DNA of 9,271 bases from assembly GCA_030150585.1 (NCBI GenBank), contig JASLFM010000550.1:1-9271 (forward strand). The letters run 5' to 3'. The position numbers and the translations under genes are program-made. Positions 1 through 6,252 of this stretch are shown here, in pieces. The notes under the pieces are model-generated. The model did not search any database. It was not told where the DNA came from and saw nothing but the letters and a program-made list of their open reading frames with translations. Origin of the DNA: Acidovorax sp. Its GTDB lineage: Bacteria > Pseudomonadota > Gammaproteobacteria > Burkholderiales > Burkholderiaceae_C. Within the stretch, counting starts at the first letter, position 1; each line of letters opens with the position of its first letter.

Positions 1-29
1 GGGGTTGTGCCGGGGGTCGTTGCACTCAT
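1..29 (-). CDS. ctaE: Start of probable cytochrome c oxidase subunit III (CtaE), cut by window edge
   Basis: Only the first nine codons are present, reading MSATTPGTT with a partial next codon. The ATG is preceded at good spacing by AGAGGAGC, a strong Shine-Dalgarno sequence, so this is a real translation start. Identity is inferred from position: in betaproteobacterial aa3/caa3 oxidase operons the gene after ctaG and the DUF2970 gene is the subunit III gene. Nine residues are too few to prove it. The 49-nt gap to the DUF2970 gene shows no terminator, so co-transcription is likely. Confidence 0.6.
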
Positions 30-78
30 TTCAGCTCCTCTGATTCTCAAAATCTCTTGTTCTCGTCGGTCGGCCGGT

Positions 79-303
79 TCAGACGACCCATTTCACCACG
101 GTGATCAGCGCCACCACCAGCAGGAAAACTGCCACCAGCCCAACAAGCACGATGTGCAGCGGGTTGAGCTTTTCGATGTCCTGCTGGTACTCACTGCCCT
201 TGCGCAGGCCAATGAACGACCACGCCACGGCCTTGACCGTACGCCAGAGCGAGCCCTTGCGCTGCACCAGGGACGGTTTGCCGTTGTGATCAGGCCGGCT
301 CAT
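79..303 (-). CDS. DUF2970 small single-pass membrane protein in the oxidase operon
   Basis: A 74-residue protein. The first ~45 residues are basic and polar, with the WSFIGLRKG segment (29-37) typical of the DUF2970 family. One hydrophobic helix follows at about residues 49-71, and the protein ends in KWVV. The ATG overlaps the ctaG stop codon (ATGA, positions 300-303), so translation is probably coupled to ctaG. Family members are recurrent between ctaG and the subunit III gene in betaproteobacteria, which suggests a part in oxidase assembly or stability. No biochemical function is known to me. The short helix and soluble basic N-terminus would fit a small accessory subunit, but that is inference. 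The reading frame is well supported by operon fit and family resemblance. Confidence 0.85.
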   Translation of the reverse strand: MSRPDHNGKPSLVQRKGSLWRTVKAVAWSFIGLRKGSEYQQDIEKLNPLHIVLVGLVAVFLLVVALITVVKWVV

Positions 304-917
304 GATCCTGCCTCCGTGGCCGGCGCCACCGCAGCGGTCTGAGGCGCGGGGGGCGTCTTGCCGCCGACTTCGAAGAAGGTATAGGACAGCGTGATTGTCG
401 TGACGTCCTTGGAGATACGCGGATCGATCACGAAGGCCACAGGCCACTCTTTCTTCTCGCCCGGCTCCAGGGTGTACTGGTTGAAGCAGAAGCACTCCAG
501 CTTGTTGAAGTGCGCGGCAGCCTGGCGCGGTGCGTAACTCGGGATGGCCTGCGCGGCCATGCGGCGGTTCTGTACGTTCTGGAACTCGTACATCACCGTG
601 GCAAGCTCGCCGGGGTGGACCTTCACCGACCGCTTCTCGGGCTTGAATTCCCACGGGCCGCGCGCATTGGCATCGAACTCGACGGTGATGGTGCGGCTCG
701 TATCCACCTGCGTGTTGGCGGGCACCTTCACGTCGCGCCCCGCAACCCCGTTGCCGGGCACCTGGCGCTCGGAGAGCGACAGGATGTTGATGCCCGTGAG
801 CTCGCAGATGTGCTTGTAGATCGGGATGAGGGCGTAGCCGAAGGCGAACATGCCGACCGCAATCACGATCAGCTTGCCCACCATCTTGGCGTTTTCGCGC
901 TGCATGCCCACGGCCAT
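300..917 (-). CDS. ctaG: Cytochrome c oxidase assembly protein CtaG/Cox11 (copper delivery to CuB)
   Basis: A 205-residue Cox11-family protein that delivers copper to the CuB site of subunit I. A short cytoplasmic N-terminus is followed by one membrane helix (about 12-34) and a periplasmic immunoglobulin-like domain. The copper-binding CFCF motif is intact at residues 142-145, and the further conserved cysteine after the helix is C38. The last ~20 residues are Ala/Pro-rich and probably disordered. The chosen start (917) has GAAGGGAG upstream. An in-frame ATG at 905 (residue 5) would begin at MQREN and looks closer to many homologues, but it lacks a comparable ribosome binding site. The gene lies 8 nt after the 37-residue gene and overlaps the DUF2970 start by 4 nt. 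It sits directly in the operon of the enzyme it matures. Confidence 0.95.
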   Translation of the reverse strand: MAVGMQRENAKMVGKLIVIAVGMFAFGYALIPIYKHICELTGINILSLSERQVPGNGVAGRDVKVPANTQVDTSRTITVEFDANARGPWEFKPEKRSVKVHPGELATVMYEFQNVQNRRMAAQAIPSYAPRQAAAHFNKLECFCFNQYTLEPGEKKEWPVAFVIDPRISKDVTTITLSYTFFEVGGKTPPAPQTAAVAPATEAGS

Positions 918-918
918 C

Positions 919-929
919 GCTCCCTTCAG
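919..929 (-). promoter_or_regulatory. Stop/Shine-Dalgarno overlap at the ctaG start
   Basis: On the minus strand this reads CTGAAGGGAGC. It contains the TGA stop of the 37-residue gene and, directly after it, the AAGGGAG ribosome binding site of ctaG. The arrangement supports the ctaG start at 917 and suggests that ribosomes finishing the small gene re-initiate on ctaG. The same 11 bases occur at the preceding gene junction (1047-1057). Confidence 0.7.
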
Positions 930-1039
930 TGCGACGACAGCAACGCCATCTTGACCATGAACCCCACGAAGAAGGCCACGGCCACCGACGCCAGGATCAG
1001 CGCCATGCGCAGGTTGCTCTTCTTTTGCTCGGGCGTCAT
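926..1039 (-). CDS. 37-residue cytochrome oxidase small assembly protein
   Basis: A tiny gene encoding 37 residues, MTPEQKKSNLRMALILASVA followed by the rest of a single hydrophobic helix (about 12-34) and a short SSH tail. It is easily missed by gene finders. Support is good: the ATG has GAAGGGAGC about 7 nt upstream, only 14 nt separate it from the ctaD stop, and its own stop codon is part of the ctaG ribosome binding site. Proteins of this size and position are annotated as cytochrome oxidase small assembly proteins in related betaproteobacteria. The topology (charged N-terminus in, helix, short tail out) resembles small single-helix subunits of heme-copper oxidases. The exact role is unknown, and the name rests on context more than on motifs. 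Confidence 0.85.
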   Translation of the reverse strand: MTPEQKKSNLRMALILASVAVAFFVGFMVKMALLSSH

Positions 1040-1046
1040 GGTCGCA

Positions 1047-1057
1047 GCTCCCTTCAG
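1047..1057 (-). promoter_or_regulatory. Stop/Shine-Dalgarno overlap at the small assembly gene start
   Basis: On the minus strand this reads CTGAAGGGAGC. The TGA is the ctaD stop and AAGGGAG is the ribosome binding site of the 37-residue gene. It confirms that this very short gene is meant to be translated. It is identical to the element at 919-929. Confidence 0.7.
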
Positions 1058-2685
1058 CCGATCACGCGGGTCGCGGTGGCGTCGAGCTTGGGCGGGTTCT
1101 CGAAGGTATGGAAGGGGGCCGGCGACGGCACTTCCCACTCCAGGCCTTCGGCCGCTTCCCAGGGCTTCTGGGGCGCCTTGGCGCCCTTGCCACGCATGGC
1201 AGGCAGCACCACGGCCAGGAAGAAATACACCTGCATCAGGCCGAAACCGAAGGCGCCGATCGAGGCGACCATGTTGAAGTCGGCGAACTGCATGGGGTAG
1301 TCGGCATAGCGGCGCGGCATACCGGCCAGGCCCAGGAAGTGCATCGGGAAGAACGTGATGTTGAAGGTGATCAGCGAGCCCCAGAAGTGGATCTTGCCGC
1401 GCGTCTCGCTGTACATCACGCCAGTCCACTTCGGGCTCCAGTAGTAGTAGGCGGCGAACATGGAGAACAGCGAGCCTGCCACGAGCACGTAATGGAAGTG
1501 GGCCACCACGTAATAGGTGTCCTGCAGTTGGATGTCGATGGGTGCCATCGACAGGATCAGACCCGTGAAGCCGCCCATGGTGAACACGAAGATGAAGCCC
1601 ACGGCAAACAGCATGGGGGTCTCGAACGTCATGGAGCCGCGCCACATGGTGGCCACCCAGTTGAAGATCTTCACGGCCGTGGGCACGGAGATCAGCATGG
1701 TGGCGTACATGAAGAACAACTGGCCCGTGACCGGCATGCCCGTGGTGAACATGTGGTGCGCCCACACGATGAACGACAGGATGGCAATGGACGAAGTGGC
1801 ATAGACCATGGAGGCGTAGCCGAACAGCTTCTTCCGGCTGAACGCGGGCACGATCTGGCTGATGATGCCGAAAGCCGGCAAGATCATGATGTACACCTCG
1901 GGGTGGCCGAAGAACCAGAAGATGTGCTGGTACATCACCGGGTCGCCGCCGCCGGCGGGGTTGAAGAAGCTGGTGCCGAAGTGGCGGTCGGTCAGCGTCA
2001 TCGTGATGGCGCCAGCCAGCACGGGCATCACGGCGATGAGCAGGTAGGCGGTGATGAGCCAGGTCCAGGCGAACATCGGCATCTTCATCAGCGTCATGCC
2101 GGGGGCGCGCATGTTGAGGATGGTCACGATGATGTTGATCGAGCCCATGATCGACGAGGCGCCGAGGATGTGCATGGCGAAGATGCCGGCATCCATTGAC
2201 GGGCCCATCTGCAGCGTCAGCGGCGCGTAGAGCGTCCAGCCTGCGGCGGGCGCGCCGCCCGGCATGAAGAACGAGCCCACGAGCATCATCGCGGCGGGGA
2301 TCATCAGCCAGAAGCTGAAGTTGTTCATGCGCGCGAAGGCCATGTCGGATGCGCCGATTTGCAGCGGGATCATCCAGTTCGCGAAGCCCACGAAGGCCGG
2401 CATGATGGCCCCGAACACCATGATCAGGCCGTGCATGGTGGTGAGCTGGTTGAACAGCTCTGGGTTCACGAGCTGCAGGCCAGGCTGGAACAGCTCGGCG
2501 CGGATCATCAGCGCCAGGATACCGCCGACCATCAGCATGGTGAACGAGAACAGCAGGTACAGGGTACCGATGTCCTTGTGGTTGGTGGCGAACACCCAGC
2601 GGCGCCAGCCCGTGGGGGCGTGGTGGTGGTGATCGTCGTGTGCGTGGCCGCCTGCGTGCCCGTGGTTGTCGAGAACTGCACTCAT
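1054..2685 (-). CDS. ctaD: Cytochrome c oxidase subunit I (CtaD), heme a/a3-CuB catalytic subunit
   Basis: A 543-residue heme-copper oxidase subunit I of the A1 type, in the inner membrane, which reduces O2 to water and pumps protons. Active-site residues are visible in order: heme a ligands H85 and H398; CuB ligands H261, H310 and H311, with Y265 of GHPEVY for the His-Tyr crosslink; heme a3 ligand H396 in VVAHFHYV. The D-channel aspartate D114 (GASDMAFARMNN), gating glutamate E263 and K-channel lysine K339 (SVPTAVKIFNW) are all present, which marks a full proton pump. The N-terminal 22 residues are rich in histidine (eight of them), which is not part of the catalytic fold. The ATG has GAGGAA upstream and lies 35 nt after ctaC. 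Length is normal for the family. Confidence 0.98.
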   Translation of the reverse strand: MSAVLDNHGHAGGHAHDDHHHHAPTGWRRWVFATNHKDIGTLYLLFSFTMLMVGGILALMIRAELFQPGLQLVNPELFNQLTTMHGLIMVFGAIMPAFVGFANWMIPLQIGASDMAFARMNNFSFWLMIPAAMMLVGSFFMPGGAPAAGWTLYAPLTLQMGPSMDAGIFAMHILGASSIMGSINIIVTILNMRAPGMTLMKMPMFAWTWLITAYLLIAVMPVLAGAITMTLTDRHFGTSFFNPAGGGDPVMYQHIFWFFGHPEVYIMILPAFGIISQIVPAFSRKKLFGYASMVYATSSIAILSFIVWAHHMFTTGMPVTGQLFFMYATMLISVPTAVKIFNWVATMWRGSMTFETPMLFAVGFIFVFTMGGFTGLILSMAPIDIQLQDTYYVVAHFHYVLVAGSLFSMFAAYYYWSPKWTGVMYSETRGKIHFWGSLITFNITFFPMHFLGLAGMPRRYADYPMQFADFNMVASIGAFGFGLMQVYFFLAVVLPAMRGKGAKAPQKPWEAAEGLEWEVPSPAPFHTFENPPKLDATATRVIG

Positions 2686-2720
2686 CTTGGGTTCCTCAAT
2701 CTCAATGCCGGGAGGCAGGG

Positions 2721-3890
2721 TTACTTGGCACGCTGGGCCACGACCTCAGACGGCTGCACCAGCTGGCCGGTCTTGTTGGACCAGTTGTTCTTGGTATAGG
2801 TCACCACGGCGGCGATGTCCGTGTCGCTGAGCGCCTTCCACGAGGGCATGGCACCGTTGGCCGCGCCCTGGAGCACCACCTGCAGCTGCTTGGTGTGGTC
2901 GGTGTCGAGCACGATGGCCGAGCCATCCAGCGGCTTGATGGGGCCCGCGCCCTTGCCGTTGGCCTGGTGGCAGGCGGCACAGTTGGCGGCATAGACCTTT
3001 TCGCCGCGCTTCAGGATGTCGTCGAGCGTCCAGACCTTGTTGGGATCATCGGCCTTGGCAGCGGCCTTCTTCTTCTCGTCGGCCACCCAGGCGGAATAGT
3101 CCTTCTCCGACAGCACCTTCACATGGATGGGCATGTAGGCGTGCTCCTTGCCGCAAAGCTCGGCGCACTGCCCGTAGTAGTCGCCCACCTTCTCGGCGCG
3201 GAACCAGGTGTCGCGCACGAAGCCGGGGATCGCGTCTTGCTTGATGCCGAAGGCCGGCACCATGAAGGCGTGGATCACGTCGTTGGCAGTGGTGATCACG
3301 CGGATCTTCTTGTTGACGGGCACGACGAGCGGGTTGTCCACCTTGAGCAGGTAGTTGTCGGGCGCATCGGCCACCTTGCCGCTGTCAGACATGACGCGGT
3401 GGCTGCTGTCGAGCGTGGAGATGTACGAGAGGCCCTCGCCTTCGCCGTTGATGTAGTCGTAGCCCCACTTCCACTGGTAGCCGGTGGCCTTGACGGTGAG
3501 GTCGGCGTTGGTGGTGTCCTTCTGGGCCACGAGCACCTTGGTGGCCGGCAGCGCCATGAGGATGACGATGATGAAGGGAACGATGGTCCAGACTACTTCG
3601 ACGGTCACGGACTCATGGAAATTGGCTGCCTTGGCACCGCGCGACTTGCGGTGCTTCCAGATCGAATAGAACATCACCGCGAACACGCCGATGAAGATCA
3701 CCGTGCAGATGATCAGCATCATCCAGTGCAGGTAGCTCTGCTCTTCGGCAATCTTGGTGACCGGGGGATGCAGGTTCAGCTGATTGACTGCGGGGCCTCC
3801 CGGCAGGTCTTGGACGGCATGGGCCGCGGTGCCCACCCATGCACCAGCAGTCAGCAGCAGAGAAGCCAGCTTGTTGGAAATGCTCTTCAT
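2721..3890 (-). CDS. ctaC: Cytochrome c oxidase subunit II with fused cytochrome c domain (CtaC, caa3 type)
   Basis: A 389-residue protein that takes electrons from cytochrome c into the oxidase through CuA. It has a signal-like N-terminus ending in AHA (cleavage near 25), two membrane helices (about 54-77 and 101-122), and a periplasmic cupredoxin domain. CuA ligands are H207, C242, E244, C246, H250 and M253. A C-terminal cytochrome c domain follows, with CAACH (304-308) binding heme and M348 as likely axial ligand. This fusion is typical of caa3-type oxidases and is common in betaproteobacteria. I chose the ATG at 3890, which gives a clean signal sequence. A GTG three codons earlier (3899) is possible but less likely. 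The gene follows the DUF2244 gene by 57 nt and heads the structural genes of the operon. Confidence 0.97.
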   Translation of the reverse strand: MKSISNKLASLLLTAGAWVGTAAHAVQDLPGGPAVNQLNLHPPVTKIAEEQSYLHWMMLIICTVIFIGVFAVMFYSIWKHRKSRGAKAANFHESVTVEVVWTIVPFIIVILMALPATKVLVAQKDTTNADLTVKATGYQWKWGYDYINGEGEGLSYISTLDSSHRVMSDSGKVADAPDNYLLKVDNPLVVPVNKKIRVITTANDVIHAFMVPAFGIKQDAIPGFVRDTWFRAEKVGDYYGQCAELCGKEHAYMPIHVKVLSEKDYSAWVADEKKKAAAKADDPNKVWTLDDILKRGEKVYAANCAACHQANGKGAGPIKPLDGSAIVLDTDHTKQLQVVLQGAANGAMPSWKALSDTDIAAVVTYTKNNWSNKTGQLVQPSEVVAQRAK

Positions 3891-3947
3891 AGTTCTCACT
3901 TACTTCTAAGCCTCAATTTACCAATCCCTTGGCACGCCTGCGTGGGG

Positions 3948-4424
3948 TCAGGCGGTGCGCAAAGCCATGCGGATCTCCGATGCCAGGGCCTGTCGAAGTT
4001 CGGGGCGCACATAGCGCCCCACCTCCACCGACCGCCCTTGCGCCGACACCATGATCAGCGAGCGATCGCAGGCCTTGGGCTCCACATGAACCCGGCTTCG
4101 GTCAAACTCGGAACGCTCCTTGCGGCCGGCGGTCTCGCGCTCCACCACAAGGCGCGAGCCTTGCAGGGAGATGGTTTCCGCATCCTTGGCATGGCGGCCG
4201 AAGACCACCAGCGCCCAGCCCGCGACGGCAACGCAAAAGCCCGCCGCAGACATGGCGATGTGGATACCGCGCAGCCAGAGGGCCGAGGCCGCGGCCAGAG
4301 AGAACATGCAGAACGTGAGATACGCGCAGCCCAGCTGCGCCAGCGAGTACGGGCTGCTGCGCATTGAGCACCAGTCGATCCGCTGTCCCGACACCCTGGC
4401 AAAACGAAACGTCAAGCCCGTCAC
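3948..4424 (-). CDS. DUF2244 two-helix membrane protein upstream of ctaC
   Basis: About 158 residues. It resembles DUF2244 proteins, which commonly lie directly upstream of ctaC in betaproteobacteria. After a short N-terminus with the family's tryptophan before the first helix (W18), two hydrophobic segments follow (about 28-50 and 55-75). A soluble domain comes next, with ARHxxDxExxSL-like and VxVEP-like segments and the closing GRYVRPELRQALASEI block (about 136-151). No catalytic residues are recognisable. The start is uncertain. GTG at 4424 has GGATGGGGA just upstream. TTG at 4415 (MTFRF) fits homologue N-termini. TTG at 4487 would extend the protein to 179 residues but leaves almost no leader after the candidate promoter. 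Position suggests a role linked to oxidase production, with function unknown. Confidence 0.8.
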   Translation of the reverse strand: MTGLTFRFARVSGQRIDWCSMRSSPYSLAQLGCAYLTFCMFSLAAASALWLRGIHIAMSAAGFCVAVAGWALVVFGRHAKDAETISLQGSRLVVERETAGRKERSEFDRSRVHVEPKACDRSLIMVSAQGRSVEVGRYVRPELRQALASEIRMALRTA

Positions 4425-4500
4425 TTGTCCCCATCCATAGGCCTCGTCCCTTGGCACGAGTCCACCGTCGCACCGGGAGAAGTCCAAATTTTCGTCAGGA

Positions 4501-4506
4501 ATTGTA
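4501..4506 (-). promoter_or_regulatory. Candidate -10 element for the oxidase operon
   Basis: The minus strand reads GGCTACAATTCC, with TACAAT close to the sigma-70 -10 consensus, just upstream of the DUF2244 gene. No good -35 hexamer is visible at 16-19 bp, so the promoter is weak, activator-dependent, or not real. If used, transcription would begin near 4494, too close to the TTG at 4487 for a ribosome binding site, which favours the later starts of the DUF2244 gene. Confidence 0.3.
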
Positions 4507-4531
4507 GCCTGCCTTGTTCCAGATCATTGAC

Positions 4532-4551
4532 GAGGCAGCGCCACTTGCCTC
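4532..4551 (-). terminator. Hairpin at the end of the BioC-like gene, possible weak terminator
   Basis: A perfect 6-bp inverted repeat, GAGGCA and TGCCTC with an 8-nt loop, overlaps the stop codon of the methyltransferase gene. No run of T follows on the minus strand, so it is not a standard rho-independent terminator. It may slow polymerase or protect the 3' end, or may be chance. Confidence 0.25.
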
Positions 4552-5455
4552 ACTCTGGGTCTGAATGAGGGCGCCCGCGCAACATGGCGCGCATATCCTG
4601 CAGCGAAACGGCGCTGCTTTCGCTCATTCGCACCCGGGGCGCGGGCTTGAAGGCATGGCCGTAGACGATCTCGAAAGTGAAGGCGATCTGCCCGTCCTGC
4701 CGGGGATCGGACAGGCGCTCCGCCATGGCGCTTTCGAGACGTTGCCGCCAGCGGCGGCCCCGCAGCCCCGGGAAGCGCTGCGGATGCAGGTTGGCCCCGA
4801 GTTCGCGCAACTCCTGCAGCGCCCGCGCGGGCGAGGCAAAGGTCAGCGTGATGTGCTCCATGTCCATCACGGGCTCGGCAAAACCCGACTGCACGAGCAT
4901 GTCGCCCCAGTCGTGCATGTCGGTGAAGGCATGCCCCGGGGGCGGCCAGCCCAGGTCGCGGTAGAGCGCATGCAGCTCGCGCACCGTGTCGGGACCAAGG
5001 CAAGAGAACATGAGGTACCCGTCCACCGCGATGGCGCGGTGCCACTGCGCGATCAGCGCGAGCGGATCGGCCACCATGTGCAGCGCCATGTTGGCCCAGA
5101 GCATCTGCACGCTGCCGTCCTGCGGCAGCCCAAACCGGGGGCGCGCGCCGCTCCAGTGCGCCCGGCTCCACCACTTCGTCTCCAGGGCCTCGCGCGCCAT
5201 TGCCTCGCGGGTAGGCACCTCGAAAACCGTGCGCGCGGCCTGCGGATAGCGCTGGGCGACCAGCGCGTGCCCTGCAAGCCCCCCCCGCACGGGCTCCCAG
5301 TCGCACCAGGCGGCAGGCGCCTGGCGGATCCACTGCAGCCGCTCCTGCATGCGGCGCGCCACCTCTTCGTGGAGCCAGGGGGACAATGCAGGCGCAGCGG
5401 CATGCCAGCGCGCGGCGGCCACGGGATCGATGGTGGGGGGAAGGTGCTCAGGCAT
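4550..5455 (-). CDS. BioC-like SAM-dependent methyltransferase family protein
   Basis: A 301-residue protein resembling BioC, the malonyl-ACP O-methyltransferase that starts biotin synthesis. The similarity lies in the middle and C-terminal parts: VQMLWANMALHMVADP (116-131) matches the motif after the SAM pocket, AIAVDGYLMFSCLGPDT (141-157) matches the core strand, and LRELGANLHPQR (216-227) matches the BioC tail. Motif I is unusual: where class I enzymes have a glycine-rich GxGxG loop, this one reads CDWEPVRGGLAGH (51-63). It may therefore bind SAM differently, act on another substrate, or be inactive. The ATG at 5455 is the natural start from alignment with relatives, but no Shine-Dalgarno precedes it. 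It is divergent from comF, and the DUF2244 gene follows on the same strand. I leave the symbol empty because function is not assured. Confidence 0.8.
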   Translation of the reverse strand: MPEHLPPTIDPVAAARWHAAAPALSPWLHEEVARRMQERLQWIRQAPAAWCDWEPVRGGLAGHALVAQRYPQAARTVFEVPTREAMAREALETKWWSRAHWSGARPRFGLPQDGSVQMLWANMALHMVADPLALIAQWHRAIAVDGYLMFSCLGPDTVRELHALYRDLGWPPPGHAFTDMHDWGDMLVQSGFAEPVMDMEHITLTFASPARALQELRELGANLHPQRFPGLRGRRWRQRLESAMAERLSDPRQDGQIAFTFEIVYGHAFKPAPRVRMSESSAVSLQDMRAMLRGRPHSDPE

Positions 5456-5491
5456 GTCGGGGAGGAAGGCCGTGGCGAGTATATTGACTCC
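5456..5491. promoter_or_regulatory. 36-bp divergent promoter region between the BioC-like gene and comF
   Basis: The whole gap between two divergent starts is 36 bp. It holds GAGT-ATATTG-ACTC (5477-5490), a short dyad that supplies -10-like hexamers on both strands: TATATT (5480-5485) toward comF and TATACT (complement of 5478-5483) toward the methyltransferase. No convincing -35 box is seen on either side. With the plus-strand hexamer, transcription would start almost at the comF ATG, giving a leaderless message. Confidence 0.35.
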
Positions 5492-6202
5492 ATGCTCCAC
5501 CAGTGGATGGCAGGGATTTCGAAGGCACTGCGCTCGGTGCCCAGCCAGTGCGCGGTCTGCCATGCCTGGCCCGCGCGGCGCGTCTGCGACGACTGCGTGC
5601 GCCGATTCGCGCCGCCGCGCCCACGCTGCCGTACCTGCGCGATCGCCGTGCCCGAAGGGCTGGCCCAGTGCGGCGCCTGCCTGCGCCACCCGCCGGGGCT
5701 CGACGCCTGCCATGCGGCCGTGGACTACGGCTACCCCTGGTCCGGCGCGCTGGCCGAGTTCAAGTTCCACGGCGACCCTGGCTGGGCTGGCGCCCTGGCC
5801 ACGCTGCTGTGCAGCACGCCGTGGGTAGAGCCCGCACTGGAAGCCGCCGATCTCGTGCTGCCCATTCCTCTGGCGCCGAGGCGCCTGCGCGAGCGGGGCT
5901 TCAATCAATCTCTGCTGCTCGCCCGCGCGCTGGCCGCGCACAAGGCCGACGCCGGGCTGTTGCTGCGCGTGCGCGACACCGAGGCCCAGAGCGGCCTGGC
6001 GCGCGCGGCCCGCCTGCGCAACCTGCGCACGGCTTTCGCCGTGGAGCCGATGCATGTAGCGCGGCTCGCGGGGCGGCGCGTGATGCTCGTTGACGACGTG
6101 ATGACCACGGGCGCCACGCTGCAGGCAGCCGCCGCCGTGCTCCGCCAGGCCGGCGCCGCCCGGGTGGAAGCGGTGGTGCTGGCGCGCACCCCCATCGATT
6201 GA
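5492..6202 (+). CDS. comF: ComF family protein (phosphoribosyltransferase fold)
   Basis: A 236-residue ComF-family protein, related to factors needed for DNA uptake and single-strand processing in transformation. It is also widespread in species not known to be competent. The N-terminus has four CxxC pairs (C20/C23, C32/C35, C46/C49, C60/C63), expected to bind zinc. The family signatures FKFHGD (90-95) and RGFNQS (135-140) are followed by the PRPP-binding loop VMLVDDVMTTGAT (197-209), intact with both aspartates. Two starts are possible: ATG 5492 and ATG 5507 (MAGISKAL). Neither has a clear Shine-Dalgarno, and the first would be leaderless if the -10-like hexamer at 5480 is used. The stop TGA overlaps an ATG of the trmL frame by one base, so the two genes are co-transcribed. 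Confidence 0.95.
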   Translation: MLHQWMAGISKALRSVPSQCAVCHAWPARRVCDDCVRRFAPPRPRCRTCAIAVPEGLAQCGACLRHPPGLDACHAAVDYGYPWSGALAEFKFHGDPGWAGALATLLCSTPWVEPALEAADLVLPIPLAPRRLRERGFNQSLLLARALAAHKADAGLLLRVRDTEAQSGLARAARLRNLRTAFAVEPMHVARLAGRRVMLVDDVMTTGATLQAAAAVLRQAGAARVEAVVLARTPID

Positions 6203-6252
6203 TGCACACGGATACGCCTGCCGCCCCCGCGCCACAGCACAATACGCGCCAT

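Noticed and set aside
1108..2199. 363-codon plus-strand open frame opposite ctaD
   Set aside because: Antisense to ctaD, dominated by H, E, G and D with no recognisable motif.
2721..3890. Cytochrome c fusion on CtaC as a novel arrangement
   Set aside because: The CuA-plus-cytochrome c fusion is well known for caa3-type oxidases and frequent in betaproteobacteria.
2640..4367. 575-codon open frame on the plus strand opposite ctaC and the DUF2244 gene
   Set aside because: It is antisense to a gene with all CuA and heme motifs; its composition is rich in H, G and V with no domain, as expected from GC-rich third-position bias.
4565..5491. Long plus-strand extension upstream of comF
   Set aside because: It runs opposite the BioC-like gene, and homology to ComF begins only at about 5492; the extension is an accidental open frame.
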